A DNA stretch of 18,208 nt. It comes from 66-474 sp051961995. Its GTDB lineage: Bacteria > Pseudomonadota > Gammaproteobacteria > Xanthomonadales > Rhodanobacteraceae. Of the stretch, positions 6,973 to 14,656 are shown piece after piece (position 1 is the first letter of the stretch; every line of letters begins with the position of its first letter). The stretch covers positions 1 through 18,208 of the forward strand of contig JBQCCR010000076.1 of assembly GCA_051961995.1 (NCBI GenBank), read 5' to 3'. Both the position numbers and the translations under genes were made by a program. The notes below the pieces were generated by a model, which was not told where the DNA came from, ran no database searches, and saw only the letters and a list, made by a program, of their open reading frames with translations.

Positions 6973-8364
6973 ATGCGCATTCTAGCTTTTGATCGCGCGC
7001 GTTATGCGCGCGAGACTCGTGCCACGGTGAAACTCGCGCTGCCGCTGATCGCCGGGCAATTGTCCTCGATCGGCATGAACGCGGTGGACGTGGTGCTGGC
7101 CGGTCATTACAACGCGCACACGCTGGCATCCGTCGCGGTCGGCGCGAACGTCTGGCTGCTGGCGCTGGTCTGCGCGATCGGCGTGATGATGGCGCTGCCG
7201 CCTTCGGTCGCGCATCTGGACGGCGCCGGCGCGAAACACGAGATCGGTCCGCTGTTCCGGCAGGCGCTGATGCTGGCCGCAACGCTCGGCGTGCTGCTGT
7301 GGTTCGGCGTGCGCCATGCCGGACCGTTGCTGCGTGTGCTCGGCGTGGATGCGGAGCTGTTGCCGGATGTGCAGGCGTTCCTGCATGCGTTGAGCTGGGG
7401 CGCGCCGGCGGTATGTTTCTACTACAGCCTGCGCGGACTCTCCGAAGGCATGAGCTGGACGCGGCCGACGATGTTCTTCGGCTTCACCGGGCTGTGCGCG
7501 CTGGCACCCATGGGATACGTGCTGATCTACGGCAAGTTGGGACTGCCCGCGCTGGGCGCGCAAGGCAGCGGCATCGCCAACGCGATCGTGCTCTGGTTGC
7601 AGGTGATCGCATTCGCGACGTACGTGCGCCGGTCGCCGCGCTATCGCGAGCTGCATCTGTTCGCGCGCTTCGAGCGGCCGGATCTGCGAGCGATCGCAGG
7701 CCTGTTGCACATCGGCGTGCCGATGGGCGTGACCTTGCTGATGGAAGCGGGGATGTTCTCGATCGCTGCATTGCTGATCAGCCGTTTCGGCACGACCGCC
7801 GCGGCGGCGCACCAGATCGCGATCAACTTTGCCTCGATCACTTTCATGGTGCCGCTTGGGCTGGCGCTGGCGATTACCGTCCGCGTCGGCAACGCCGCGG
7901 GCCGCAATGACCCGGCCGGCGTGCGCTATGCCGGTTTCGGCGGCATCGCCCTGACGTTCGTGACGCAAGCGCTGGCGTCCAGCCTGATGCTTGGCATTCC
8001 ACTCTGGATCGCGCGGCTCTACACCGATGCACCGGCGGTGATGGCGCTGGCTGGGCATCTGTTGATGCTGGCCGGCGCGTTCCAGTTCGCCGACGGCATC
8101 CAGGTCGCCTCCAATGGCGCGCTGCGCGGCCTGAAGGACACCCGCCTGCCGATGTTCATCACCGTGCTCGCCTACTGGGGCATCGGCATGCCGGTGGGCT
8201 ACATGCTCGCGTTTCACGCCGGCTGGCGTACACCGGGCATGTGGGTCGGCTTGAGCGCGGGACTGTATGCCGCCGCGCTGCTGCTCTCGGCGCGCTTCAC
8301 GCGGCTGGCGCGGAACGGTACCTGGAAGCGCTCACATGCCGTCGCGCCTTCGCTGACGCCGTGA
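6973..8364 (+). CDS. MATE family multidrug efflux transporter (NorM/YdhE type)
   Basis: A 463-residue inner-membrane protein with about 12 hydrophobic segments in two repeats, the size and layout of NorM-type Na+/H+-coupled MATE exporters. Recognisable parts are the N-terminal LALPLIAGQLSSIGMNAVDVVLAG, the GLSEGMSWTRPTMFFGFTGL loop and the second-half repeat with GVPMGVTLLMEAGMF. The equivalent ATASGALRG-like stretch here reads QVASNGALRGLKDTRLPM. The substrate cannot be told from sequence. The only suitable start is ATG 6973, with a poor ribosome site. A perfect 8-bp inverted repeat lies at codons 7-14. It is divergent from DUF3667 with 25 bp or less between the starts, so promoters must overlap coding sequence. 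sppA follows after 49 bp. Confidence 0.9.
   Translation: MRILAFDRARYARETRATVKLALPLIAGQLSSIGMNAVDVVLAGHYNAHTLASVAVGANVWLLALVCAIGVMMALPPSVAHLDGAGAKHEIGPLFRQALMLAATLGVLLWFGVRHAGPLLRVLGVDAELLPDVQAFLHALSWGAPAVCFYYSLRGLSEGMSWTRPTMFFGFTGLCALAPMGYVLIYGKLGLPALGAQGSGIANAIVLWLQVIAFATYVRRSPRYRELHLFARFERPDLRAIAGLLHIGVPMGVTLLMEAGMFSIAALLISRFGTTAAAAHQIAINFASITFMVPLGLALAITVRVGNAAGRNDPAGVRYAGFGGIALTFVTQALASSLMLGIPLWIARLYTDAPAVMALAGHLLMLAGAFQFADGIQVASNGALRGLKDTRLPMFITVLAYWGIGMPVGYMLAFHAGWRTPGMWVGLSAGLYAAALLLSARFTRLARNGTWKRSHAVAPSLTP
6993..7013. repeat. Hyphenated palindrome in the 5' end of the MATE gene
   Basis: TCGCGCGC (6993-7000), a GTTAT spacer and GCGCGCGA (7006-7013) form a perfect inverted repeat with 8-bp arms. 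It starts 20 bp after the MATE start codon. It could be an mRNA hairpin or a dimeric-repressor site, or simply follow from alternating GCG/CGC codons (Asp-Arg-Ala-Arg-Tyr-Ala-Arg). Confidence 0.35.
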
Positions 8365-8399
8365 CGTAATTCGCGCACTCGGGTACGCTGATCTTCTGC

Positions 8400-8406
8400 A
8401 AGAGGA
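8400..8406 (+). promoter_or_regulatory. Ribosome binding site of sppA
   Basis: AAGAGGA at 8400-8406, 7 bp before ATG 8414, supports that start. A possible -10 element (TACGCTGAT, 8381-8389 region) is just upstream, so sppA may also have its own promoter. Confidence 0.5.
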
Positions 8407-8413
8407 TTCGAAG

Positions 8414-10267
8414 ATGGCCACGCAACCCACCGGTGGATTCTGGCACGGCCTGCGCACCGTCGGCCGCGCGATCAACATCGTGCGGCTGGTGATCATCAAC
8501 GTGATTTTCTTCTTCATCCTTGGGTTGATCCTGATCGCGCTGAATCCACGCGTCCCGAACGTGGATTCCAATAGTGCACTGTTGCTCAAACCCGATGGAC
8601 AGCTGGTCGAGCAGTACAGCATCGATCCGGCCAGCCGCGCGCTGGCGCGGATGTCCGGCGAGGAAGCCGGACAGGTGCAGGTACGCGACCTGGTGCGCGC
8701 GATCAATACCGCGGCGAAGGACAAACGCATCCAGCGCATCCTGCTGCAGCCCGATCACCTGCAGCCGGGCGGTTTCGGCGCGCTGGAGGAAGTCGGCGCG
8801 GCGCTGGACCGTTTTCGCTCGGCCGGCAAGCAGGTGTACGTGTGGAGTACCGGCATGGACCAGGGTCAGTACCTGCTGGCCGCGCACGCGGACAAGATCC
8901 TGCTCGATCCGCAGGGCGCGTTGATGATCACCGGCCTGTCCAACTACCGCAGCTACTACAAGGGCCTGCTGGACAAGCTCGGCGTGGACGCGCATCTCTT
9001 CCGCGTGGGTGAGTTCAAATCCGCCGCCGAGCCTTTCATCCTCGATGCGCCGTCGCCTGCTTCACTGGAGGCCGACAAGTACTGGCTGGGAGGCCTGTGG
9101 AATACGTGGCTGGCCGAAGTCGGCAAGTTGCGCGGCATTGATCCGAACGTGCTGCGCAACGACATCAACAATCTTCCGCAGGAAATCCAGGCCGCCAACG
9201 GCGACAGTGCGCAGCTCGCGCTGAAGCTGCGCCTGGTGGACGGACTGGCCACGCGCGAGCAGGTCGTCAAGCTGATGCAGAAGCTCGGCGCACCCGCCGA
9301 CCACGGCACCGGTTTTCGCGGCGTGGACATGGATGGTTATCTCGCCCAGACGAGCCCGGATGGCTTCGGCAAGCCGAGCGTCGCGGTGATCGTGGCCGAA
9401 GGCGAGATCGTCGGCGGCAAGCAGCCGCCCGGCACGATCGGCGGCGAGTCCACCGCCACACTGATCCGCGCCGCGCGCGCCGACCGCAATGTGCGCGCGA
9501 TCGTGCTGCGGGTGAATTCACCGGGCGGCGAAGTCTATGCGGCCGAGGAAATCCGGCGCGAGGTGCAACTTGCGCGCGAAGCCGGCAAGCCGGTGATCGT
9601 CTCGATGGGCGACGTGGCGGCCAGCGGCGGCTACTGGATTTCGATGGATGCCGATCGCATCTTCGCCGAGCCCGACACCATCACCGGTTCGATCGGCATC
9701 TTCGGCCTGTTCTTCACGGCGCCCAACGGCCTGGACAAGCTCGGCATCCACACCGGCGGCGTCGCCACCACCCCGATCGCCGGCGCGTTCGACATCCGAC
9801 GTCCGCTCGATCCCAATCTCGGCGTGATGATCCAGAGCGTGATTGACAAGGGCTACCGCGATTTCGTCGGCGGCGTGGCGCAGGCTCGCGGCAAGAGCTT
9901 TGCCGACATCAACGGGATCGCGCAGGGCCGCGTCTGGACCGGGGCGCAGGCGCTGCAGCGCGGGTTGGTGGACCAGCTTGGCGGCCTGCACGATGCGGTG
10001 GCGCTGGCCGCGAAGGATGCGCACCTGGGCAACGATTACGGATTGCGCTACGTCGAGAAGCCGCTGGGTGCGTTCCAGAGATTCCTGGTGAATTTCGGCG
10101 ACAGCAACGGCGCGCACATCCTCGCGGCGATGGGCGTGCGCCTTCCGTCGTGGCTGGCGCAGGTGCCGGATGAAGTCTTGCAGACCGCGCCGGAATTGAG
10201 ACTTTTGCAGCACGCGCAGGCCGGCAAGCCGCAGATGTATGCGTATTGCTTTTGCACGGTGCATTGA
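8414..10267 (+). CDS. sppA: Signal peptide peptidase SppA, 67K type
   Basis: A membrane-anchored serine protease that degrades cleaved signal peptides at the periplasmic face. Its 617 residues match the long two-domain form (E. coli 618), not the short Bacillus form. A single N-terminal anchor (about 20-43: VRLVIINVIFFFILGLILIA) is followed by the N-terminal S49 domain carrying the Lys general base K202 in GEFKSAAEPF. The C-terminal S49 domain carries the nucleophile S404 in the VAASGGYWISM motif. Conserved VNSPGGEV and TGSIGIFG stretches are intact. The C-terminus ends YCFCTVH, two cysteines close to the end, which is less usual. The gene is 49 bp downstream of the MATE gene and has its own good ribosome site. 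No T-tailed terminator is visible after it. Confidence 0.95.
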   Translation: MATQPTGGFWHGLRTVGRAINIVRLVIINVIFFFILGLILIALNPRVPNVDSNSALLLKPDGQLVEQYSIDPASRALARMSGEEAGQVQVRDLVRAINTAAKDKRIQRILLQPDHLQPGGFGALEEVGAALDRFRSAGKQVYVWSTGMDQGQYLLAAHADKILLDPQGALMITGLSNYRSYYKGLLDKLGVDAHLFRVGEFKSAAEPFILDAPSPASLEADKYWLGGLWNTWLAEVGKLRGIDPNVLRNDINNLPQEIQAANGDSAQLALKLRLVDGLATREQVVKLMQKLGAPADHGTGFRGVDMDGYLAQTSPDGFGKPSVAVIVAEGEIVGGKQPPGTIGGESTATLIRAARADRNVRAIVLRVNSPGGEVYAAEEIRREVQLAREAGKPVIVSMGDVAASGGYWISMDADRIFAEPDTITGSIGIFGLFFTAPNGLDKLGIHTGGVATTPIAGAFDIRRPLDPNLGVMIQSVIDKGYRDFVGGVAQARGKSFADINGIAQGRVWTGAQALQRGLVDQLGGLHDAVALAAKDAHLGNDYGLRYVEKPLGAFQRFLVNFGDSNGAHILAAMGVRLPSWLAQVPDEVLQTAPELRLLQHAQAGKPQMYAYCFCTVH

Positions 10268-10446
10268 TCGCGGCTGGCAGCACGTCGCAACGACGCCATT
10301 CCGGACGCGATCCGGACAAATTCGTCAGGAACGGATTTGAACAACCGAAGGTTGGCTCGAGGGGCAGAGTCCATGGACGGACTTTGCGATCTGCTTCGGT
10401 TTGCAGCTTGGCTCTGCGCTTCGTGCAGCGCGGGAATGACGATGCT

Positions 10447-10698
10447 CTAATGCGACTGGTCGTCAATCGCCTGCTGTTGCTTCGCCGCCTGTTGATCCAC
10501 GATCTTCTGCACCGCCTTGGCGCGGTCGCGATCTTTCACCAACGTGCCGAGCGGTGAATTGAGCACCACTCTCGATTCGGATTTCGGCTGCGGCGTGTCC
10601 TTCGGTTGCGGTGCCTGCGGATTGTTCGGCGAGCACGCCGTCGTGAAGCAGGCGCACAGCGCGGTGGCGGAAATCAGGATGGCAATGGATCGCAACAT
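10447..10698 (-). CDS. Small putative lipoprotein
   Basis: This 83-residue protein has a hydrophobic signal peptide (RSIAILISATALCAC), then a Pro/Gln-rich linker and a helical, Lys/Gln/Asp-rich C-terminus (KAVQKIVDQQAAKQQQAIDDQ). Lipidation could occur at C17 (LCAC fits L-x-A-C) or at C22 (TTAC, poorer). The start is well supported: GGAGG (complement at 10707-10711) is 8 bp before the ATG. No family is recognised. The short helical tail recalls small peptidoglycan- or protein-tethering lipoproteins, but that is only a visual likeness. It is divergent from the SDR gene with a shared 95-bp promoter region. Confidence 0.78.
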   Translation of the reverse strand: MLRSIAILISATALCACFTTACSPNNPQAPQPKDTPQPKSESRVVLNSPLGTLVKDRDRAKAVQKIVDQQAAKQQQAIDDQSH

Positions 10699-10793
10699 GA
10701 TGGCGACCTCCGTGGGTGCATTGCAGTCTCGCGCGGGCGGCAGCCTCGCGCAAGCTGCGCTAATCTCGCCGCGAGATCGCGAGAGAGTCGAGC
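10699..10793. promoter_or_regulatory. Divergent promoter region, lipoprotein / SDR-ogt
   Basis: The 95 bp between divergent starts holds the lipoprotein ribosome site (10707-10711, - strand) and, on +, a possible -10 in GCTAAT (10759-10764). It also has TCTCGC (10764-10769), which can pair with GCGAGA at 10779-10784 just before the SDR ribosome site (GAGAGA). Functional role not proven. Confidence 0.35.
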
Positions 10794-11576
10794 ATGAATG
10801 CGCACCCTTCCCGCTGGCGACTGACCGGGCAAACCGTGCTGGTCACCGGCGCCAGCCGCGGCATCGGTCTGGCCTGCGCGCGCGAGCTGGCCGCGCTCGG
10901 CGCACAACCGTTGCTGGTCGCGCGCGACGAAGCGCAATTGCAGGCCGCCTGCGAGGAGATCGCCGAGGATTTCCCGGACAGCCAGCCGCGCTCGTTTGCC
11001 GCGGATCTTGCGGAAGCCGAAGATCGGCTTGCGGTGTTCGACTGGATCGCCGATCTCGGCGCGCCGCTGTCGCTGCTGGTCAACAATGCCGGCGGCAATA
11101 TCAAGAAGGCCACGCTCGAATACACCGATGACGACCTGCACAAGCTGTTCGAATTGAATCTGGTCGCCGCATTCGAGTTGTGCCGGCTGGCGCATCCGCA
11201 ACTGGCGCAGCACGCGAACGCCGCAATCGTCAACGTGGGTTCGGTATCCGGCGCGACCCATGTGCGCACCGGCGCGCCGTATGGGCTTACCAAGGCGGCG
11301 CTGCACCAGCTCACGATGAATCTTGCCTGCGAGTGGGCCGACGATGGCATCCGCGTCAACGCGGTGGCGCCGTGGTACATCCGCACCCAGCGCACCGGGC
11401 CGGCGCTGTCCGACCCGGATTACCTGGACGAAGTGTTGCAGCGCACGCCGATGGGCCGCATCGGAGAACCGGAGGAAGTCGCCGCTGCGGTGGCATTCCT
11501 GTGCCTGCCGGCATCGAGTTACATCACTGCCAGCGTGATCGCGGTGGATGGTGGATTCCTGCATTACGGCTTTTGA
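10794..11576 (+). CDS. SDR family oxidoreductase (tropinone-reductase-I-like)
   Basis: A classical short-chain dehydrogenase/reductase of 260 residues, probably NADP(H)-dependent and cytoplasmic. The cofactor motif TGASRGIG spans 18-25, NNAG is present, and the catalytic Ser-Tyr-Lys triad is S150, Y163 (YGLTK) and K167. The Rossmann order is complete up to the C-terminal IAVDGGF. The overall sequence, including NNAGGNIKKATLEYTDDDL, resembles the tropinone reductase I-like subgroup. The bacterial substrate is unknown and no plant-type tropinone activity should be assumed. A GAGAGA stretch precedes the ATG. The stop is followed after 2 bp by the ogt ATG, so the two are almost certainly co-transcribed and translationally coupled. 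Confidence 0.9.
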   Translation: MNAHPSRWRLTGQTVLVTGASRGIGLACARELAALGAQPLLVARDEAQLQAACEEIAEDFPDSQPRSFAADLAEAEDRLAVFDWIADLGAPLSLLVNNAGGNIKKATLEYTDDDLHKLFELNLVAAFELCRLAHPQLAQHANAAIVNVGSVSGATHVRTGAPYGLTKAALHQLTMNLACEWADDGIRVNAVAPWYIRTQRTGPALSDPDYLDEVLQRTPMGRIGEPEEVAAAVAFLCLPASSYITASVIAVDGGFLHYGF

Positions 11577-11578
11577 CG

Positions 11579-12082
11579 ATGTCCTTCTTCGATCACATCG
11601 AATCGCCGATCGGCCCGCTACTGCTGGTCGCCGACGAAGGCGGCCTGACGTATATCGGTTTGCCGAAGCGCGGCAGTGCGCAGGCCGCGCCGCCTGACGC
11701 ACAACACATGCCGACGAAACTGCGCAGCGCGCGCCATCAATTCGAAGAGTATTTCGCCGGCACCCGGCAGACATTCGAGTTGCCGCTGCGTCCGCACGGC
11801 ACGCCGTTCCAGCTGGAAGTGTGGGGTGCGCTGCTGGCGATTCCCTACGGTGAAACCACCAGCTACGCGGCGATCGCGCAGCGGATCGGGCGGCCCAACG
11901 CGGTGCGTGCGGTCGGTGCCGCGAACGGCGCGAATCCGCTTTCGATCATCGTGCCGTGCCATCGCGTGATCGGCTCCGACGGTGATCTCACCGGCTATGG
12001 TGGCGGCCTGCCGGCCAAGCGCTGGTTGCTGGCGCACGAGCGAAAATTCGCACCGCGGGTCGCGCTGATCCTGGAGCCCTGA
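11579..12082 (+). CDS. ogt: Methylated-DNA--protein-cysteine S-methyltransferase
   Basis: A suicide repair protein that transfers the alkyl group from O6-alkylguanine (or O4-alkylthymine) to its own cysteine. Its 167 residues match Ogt/AGT single-domain proteins. The ATG at 11579 gives MSFFDHIESPIGPLLLVADEGGL, the typical N-terminal ribonuclease-H-like subdomain. The DNA-binding domain contains GTPFQLEVWGALLAIPYGETTSYAAIA with the recognition helix, and RAVGAANGANPLSIIVPCHRVIG carries the acceptor C127 in PCHRV. There is no Ada N-terminal zinc domain, so it is not the adaptive-response regulator. It follows the SDR gene by 2 bp and shares its promoter. Longer in-frame extension upstream lies inside the SDR gene and is rejected. 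Confidence 0.95.
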   Translation: MSFFDHIESPIGPLLLVADEGGLTYIGLPKRGSAQAAPPDAQHMPTKLRSARHQFEEYFAGTRQTFELPLRPHGTPFQLEVWGALLAIPYGETTSYAAIAQRIGRPNAVRAVGAANGANPLSIIVPCHRVIGSDGDLTGYGGGLPAKRWLLAHERKFAPRVALILEP

Positions 12083-12096
12083 GCGCCCGGCGTTTC

Positions 12097-12127
12097 AGCG
12101 GGAGGCATCCATGCATGTCGTCCCGCT
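12097..12127. terminator. Weak hairpin between convergent ogt and DUF4124 gene
   Basis: AGCGGGA (12097-12103) pairs with TCCCGCT (12121-12127) over a 17-nt loop that contains ATGCAT. It sits between convergent genes, where a bidirectional terminator is expected. The loop is long and there is no T-tract, so this is only a candidate. Confidence 0.3.
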
Positions 12128-12135
12128 TGAAAGTC

Positions 12136-12795
12136 TCAACAGCCCTTCAACTGCGCGTTCAATGCGTCTTCGCGTTGCTGGAAGGGCGCCTTCTCGCTCG
12201 GGAAGGCCATGCGCAATTTCGCGTGGTTGGCGTCGAAGCGGCGGCGCAGTTCATCGCAGACCTGCGAGCGCGGCGCCGGTACGCAAGGGTCCTGCACCAT
12301 CACCTGCGCGTTGGCGATCAGCGGCCCGCGCCCGATGGTCGGCCTGCGTGCTTCCTCAGGCGCCGACATGCCCAACCGGTCGCGACCGCCGTAAGCCTGG
12401 TCGAGGCTCTGTCCCGGATACCCCAGCGCGCCCAGCGGCACCGGATACGGCACGGGCAAGGTGTCGCTCAAATATTTTCTTTCGCCGTCGTAAGTCGTGC
12501 AGGCGTACATCGTCGGCAACGGCGGCGGAGGTGCCGCGGGTGCCTGCACAACGCTGGTGGTCGGCGCCGGCGCATGCGCGGTCACGACCGGCGCCGGTGC
12601 CGGCGTGCCGATCGGCGCATTCGACAGTTCCAGCGTGCGCTGGCGCTGGTGTGCAGGGCACTCCCGATCCTGATACGTCACCCTGCCATCCGGTGCGGTG
12701 CACTTGTAAATGGTGACCGCCGCGGCCACGCGCGGGGTGCAGGCGAGCGCAATCGCGAGCGAGGCAGTCAATAACACGCGCAGCGGGTGATTCAT
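12136..12795 (-). CDS. Exported DUF4124 domain protein
   Basis: A 219-residue secreted or periplasmic protein. A Sec signal peptide (1 to about 26, hydrophobic LLTASLAIALACT, cleavage likely near VAAA-V) is followed by a DUF4124 domain (about 27-50: VTIYKCTAPDGRVTYQDRECP) with its usual cysteine pair. A Pro/Ala/Thr-rich linker then leads to a second cysteine-containing part that starts MYACTTYDGERKYLSD, resembling a second DUF4124-like beta unit. The C-terminal region contains CVPAPRSQVCDELRRRF. DUF4124 proteins are common in Xanthomonadales; their function is unknown. The even spread of cysteines suggests disulfides in the periplasm. Divergent from the diguanylate cyclase gene. Confidence 0.85.
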   Translation of the reverse strand: MNHPLRVLLTASLAIALACTPRVAAAVTIYKCTAPDGRVTYQDRECPAHQRQRTLELSNAPIGTPAPAPVVTAHAPAPTTSVVQAPAAPPPPLPTMYACTTYDGERKYLSDTLPVPYPVPLGALGYPGQSLDQAYGGRDRLGMSAPEEARRPTIGRGPLIANAQVMVQDPCVPAPRSQVCDELRRRFDANHAKLRMAFPSEKAPFQQREDALNAQLKGC

Positions 12796-12882
12796 GGACT
12801 CGAAATCCTACGCGTGTCGGGGCCGGTCTGCGTGAACTTCCGGCAGGTGCTGCGCGCACGACGACGCACTAGACTGCGCGCC

Positions 12883-12888
12883 GAGGTG
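12883..12888 (+). promoter_or_regulatory. Ribosome binding site that decides the cyclase start
   Basis: GAGGTG (12883-12888) is 6 bp before ATG 12895. It directly abuts the nearby ATG at 12889, too close to serve it, and upstream starts (for example ATG 12787) would put unlike sequence before the signal peptide. Confidence 0.5.
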
Positions 12889-12894
12889 ATGGGC

Positions 12895-14613
12895 ATGCGC
12901 GGTCGAGGGTTCGCGGGTGCGTGGCTGGCGGGCTGGCTGATGTCGCTGGCATGCCTGACTTGCGCCTACGCGGCGGACGCGCCCGTGCAGGTCAGCCGGC
13001 TGCAATTGCCCGCCGGGGATTCGCCGCCGGAACAGGCGATCATCCGGGGCAAACTGGATGCGCAATTCCGGCCGGCCACACCGCTGCTGCGCACGCCGGA
13101 GAGCCGCGAAGCCTGGTATCGCGTACAGCTGGCGCATGACTGGAGCGGCTCTTCCCGGCCGCTGCTGGCGATCGGCGGCGACATTCGCGCGCGCGTCACG
13201 GCGTACCTGCCGCCCGCCTACGCACCGCGGAGCATCAGTCCCTACGATGCCGATCTCGATCCGCGCTTTTCCCGGCACGCGCTGGTGCTGGTGCTGCCTC
13301 GCGAGCTGCGCGCCGATCAACCGATTTATTTGAGCGTCGGTGCGCCGGGGCAGAGTCAGCCGCTGCACGTACACATTTCCGATTACGCCAGTTACCAGAT
13401 CGGAGACTTGCGCCATGTGCGGCTGAGCACGCTGTTCGCCAGTGTGGAAGCAGCGATGCTGCTGGTGATCCTGTGTTTCTGGCTGGTGCTGCGCGACCGC
13501 ATGTTCCTGTACTTCCTTGCCTACATGGGCGCGCAACTGATCTACCAGATGTCCGTATCCGGCGAGCTGTATGTGCTGCCCGGCGCGCAGCGGCTCGCGC
13601 CGCTGGGCTATCACCCGGGCCAGTTTGCCGCCGCGCTCGCGGCGGCGCTGTCCATCAGTTTCATCCTCGAATTCGCCACGCTCGCGGACTTCGTGCCGCG
13701 GCTGGCGCGCGTGCTGGCATGGATGCGCTGGCCGTATGTCGCGTTTGCGGTCATCGTGTGGATTCCGCTGTTCAACCCCGACGCGTGGCTGCCCAATACG
13801 GTGAATCTGCTGCTGGTCGTCAGCACGCTGACCGCGTTGCTTGCCGGCTGGCGCGCGTGGCGGCGCGGCAGCCGCCAGGCTGCCTTCTTCCTGATAGCGT
13901 GGCTGCCGCTGCTGGCGTTGACCTTGTTGCGGGTGACGCAATTGATCGCCGGCCTGCACCTGCCGGCATGGTTGGAATACGGTTTCCCGGCCAGCATGGC
14001 CTACGCCGCGGTAGTGATCACGGTGGGCCTCGCCGATCGCACGTTGCAGGTACGTCACGAGCGCGATCAGGCGCACCGGCTCGCCGAATTCGATTCGCTT
14101 ACCGGCGTGCTCAACCGCCGCGCGATCCTGGATCGCCTGCACGAGGCATGGCAGACGGCACGCGGCAAGAACCAGTCGCTGGCGGTGCTGTTTCTGGATC
14201 TGGATCATTTCAAGCGCATCAACGACACCCGCGGACATTCCGCCGGCGACGCCTGCCTGCGCGCGGTGGTCGGCGCGATCCAGGAACAGCTTGCGGCCAG
14301 CGATCATCTGGGCCGTTACGGCGGCGAGGAATTCCTGATCGTGCTGCGCTGGGTCAGCGCGCGGGTGGTGCAGCAGATTGCCGAGCGCATCTGCGCGCGC
14401 GCGGCGGCCTTGCGCGTGGAGGTCGGTGGCGAACCGGTCGCGTTGACGGTGAGCATCGGCGTGGCGGTGATGGATGCCGATACGCCCAGCGCGGAGACCC
14501 TGGTCGAGTGTGCGGATACCGCGCAGTACCGCGCCAAGGCGCTCGGCCGCAATCGCGTGGTGCTGTATCAACGCGAGGACATGGCGCAGACGATGTCCGC
14601 GCAGCAAACTTGA
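12895..14613 (+). CDS. 7TMR-DISM / GGDEF membrane diguanylate cyclase
   Basis: A 572-residue sensor that should make cyclic di-GMP from two GTP. A signal peptide (1 to about 26, ending CAYA-AD) precedes a periplasmic beta-rich domain (about 30-165) of the 7TMR-DISM extracellular type, probably carbohydrate- or ligand-binding. Seven TM segments follow (about 172-380), then a short linker and a GGDEF domain (about 398-565). The active site GGEEF is at 476-480, and the DLDHFKRINDTRGHSAGD motif with metal and guanine ligands is intact, so the enzyme should be active. The inhibitory I-site RxxD, nine residues before GGEEF, reads AASD, so product inhibition there is probably lost. No EAL or HD-GYP domain is present. 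DUF924 gene follows after 43 bp. Confidence 0.92.
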   Translation: MRGRGFAGAWLAGWLMSLACLTCAYAADAPVQVSRLQLPAGDSPPEQAIIRGKLDAQFRPATPLLRTPESREAWYRVQLAHDWSGSSRPLLAIGGDIRARVTAYLPPAYAPRSISPYDADLDPRFSRHALVLVLPRELRADQPIYLSVGAPGQSQPLHVHISDYASYQIGDLRHVRLSTLFASVEAAMLLVILCFWLVLRDRMFLYFLAYMGAQLIYQMSVSGELYVLPGAQRLAPLGYHPGQFAAALAAALSISFILEFATLADFVPRLARVLAWMRWPYVAFAVIVWIPLFNPDAWLPNTVNLLLVVSTLTALLAGWRAWRRGSRQAAFFLIAWLPLLALTLLRVTQLIAGLHLPAWLEYGFPASMAYAAVVITVGLADRTLQVRHERDQAHRLAEFDSLTGVLNRRAILDRLHEAWQTARGKNQSLAVLFLDLDHFKRINDTRGHSAGDACLRAVVGAIQEQLAASDHLGRYGGEEFLIVLRWVSARVVQQIAERICARAAALRVEVGGEPVALTVSIGVAVMDADTPSAETLVECADTAQYRAKALGRNRVVLYQREDMAQTMSAQQT

Positions 14614-14656
14614 AAAGCCTGCGCGGCCCCTCTGGATTCAATCACGGACGGAACGC

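Noticed and set aside
6982..8217. Long - strand open frame opposite the MATE gene
   Set aside because: The MATE gene has clear family motifs and TM pattern; the opposite frame is a His/Arg/Gln-rich shadow.
12808..14607. 599-codon - strand frame opposite the diguanylate cyclase
   Set aside because: The + strand frame has signal peptide, 7TM and GGEEF; the reverse frame has no domain and a biased composition.
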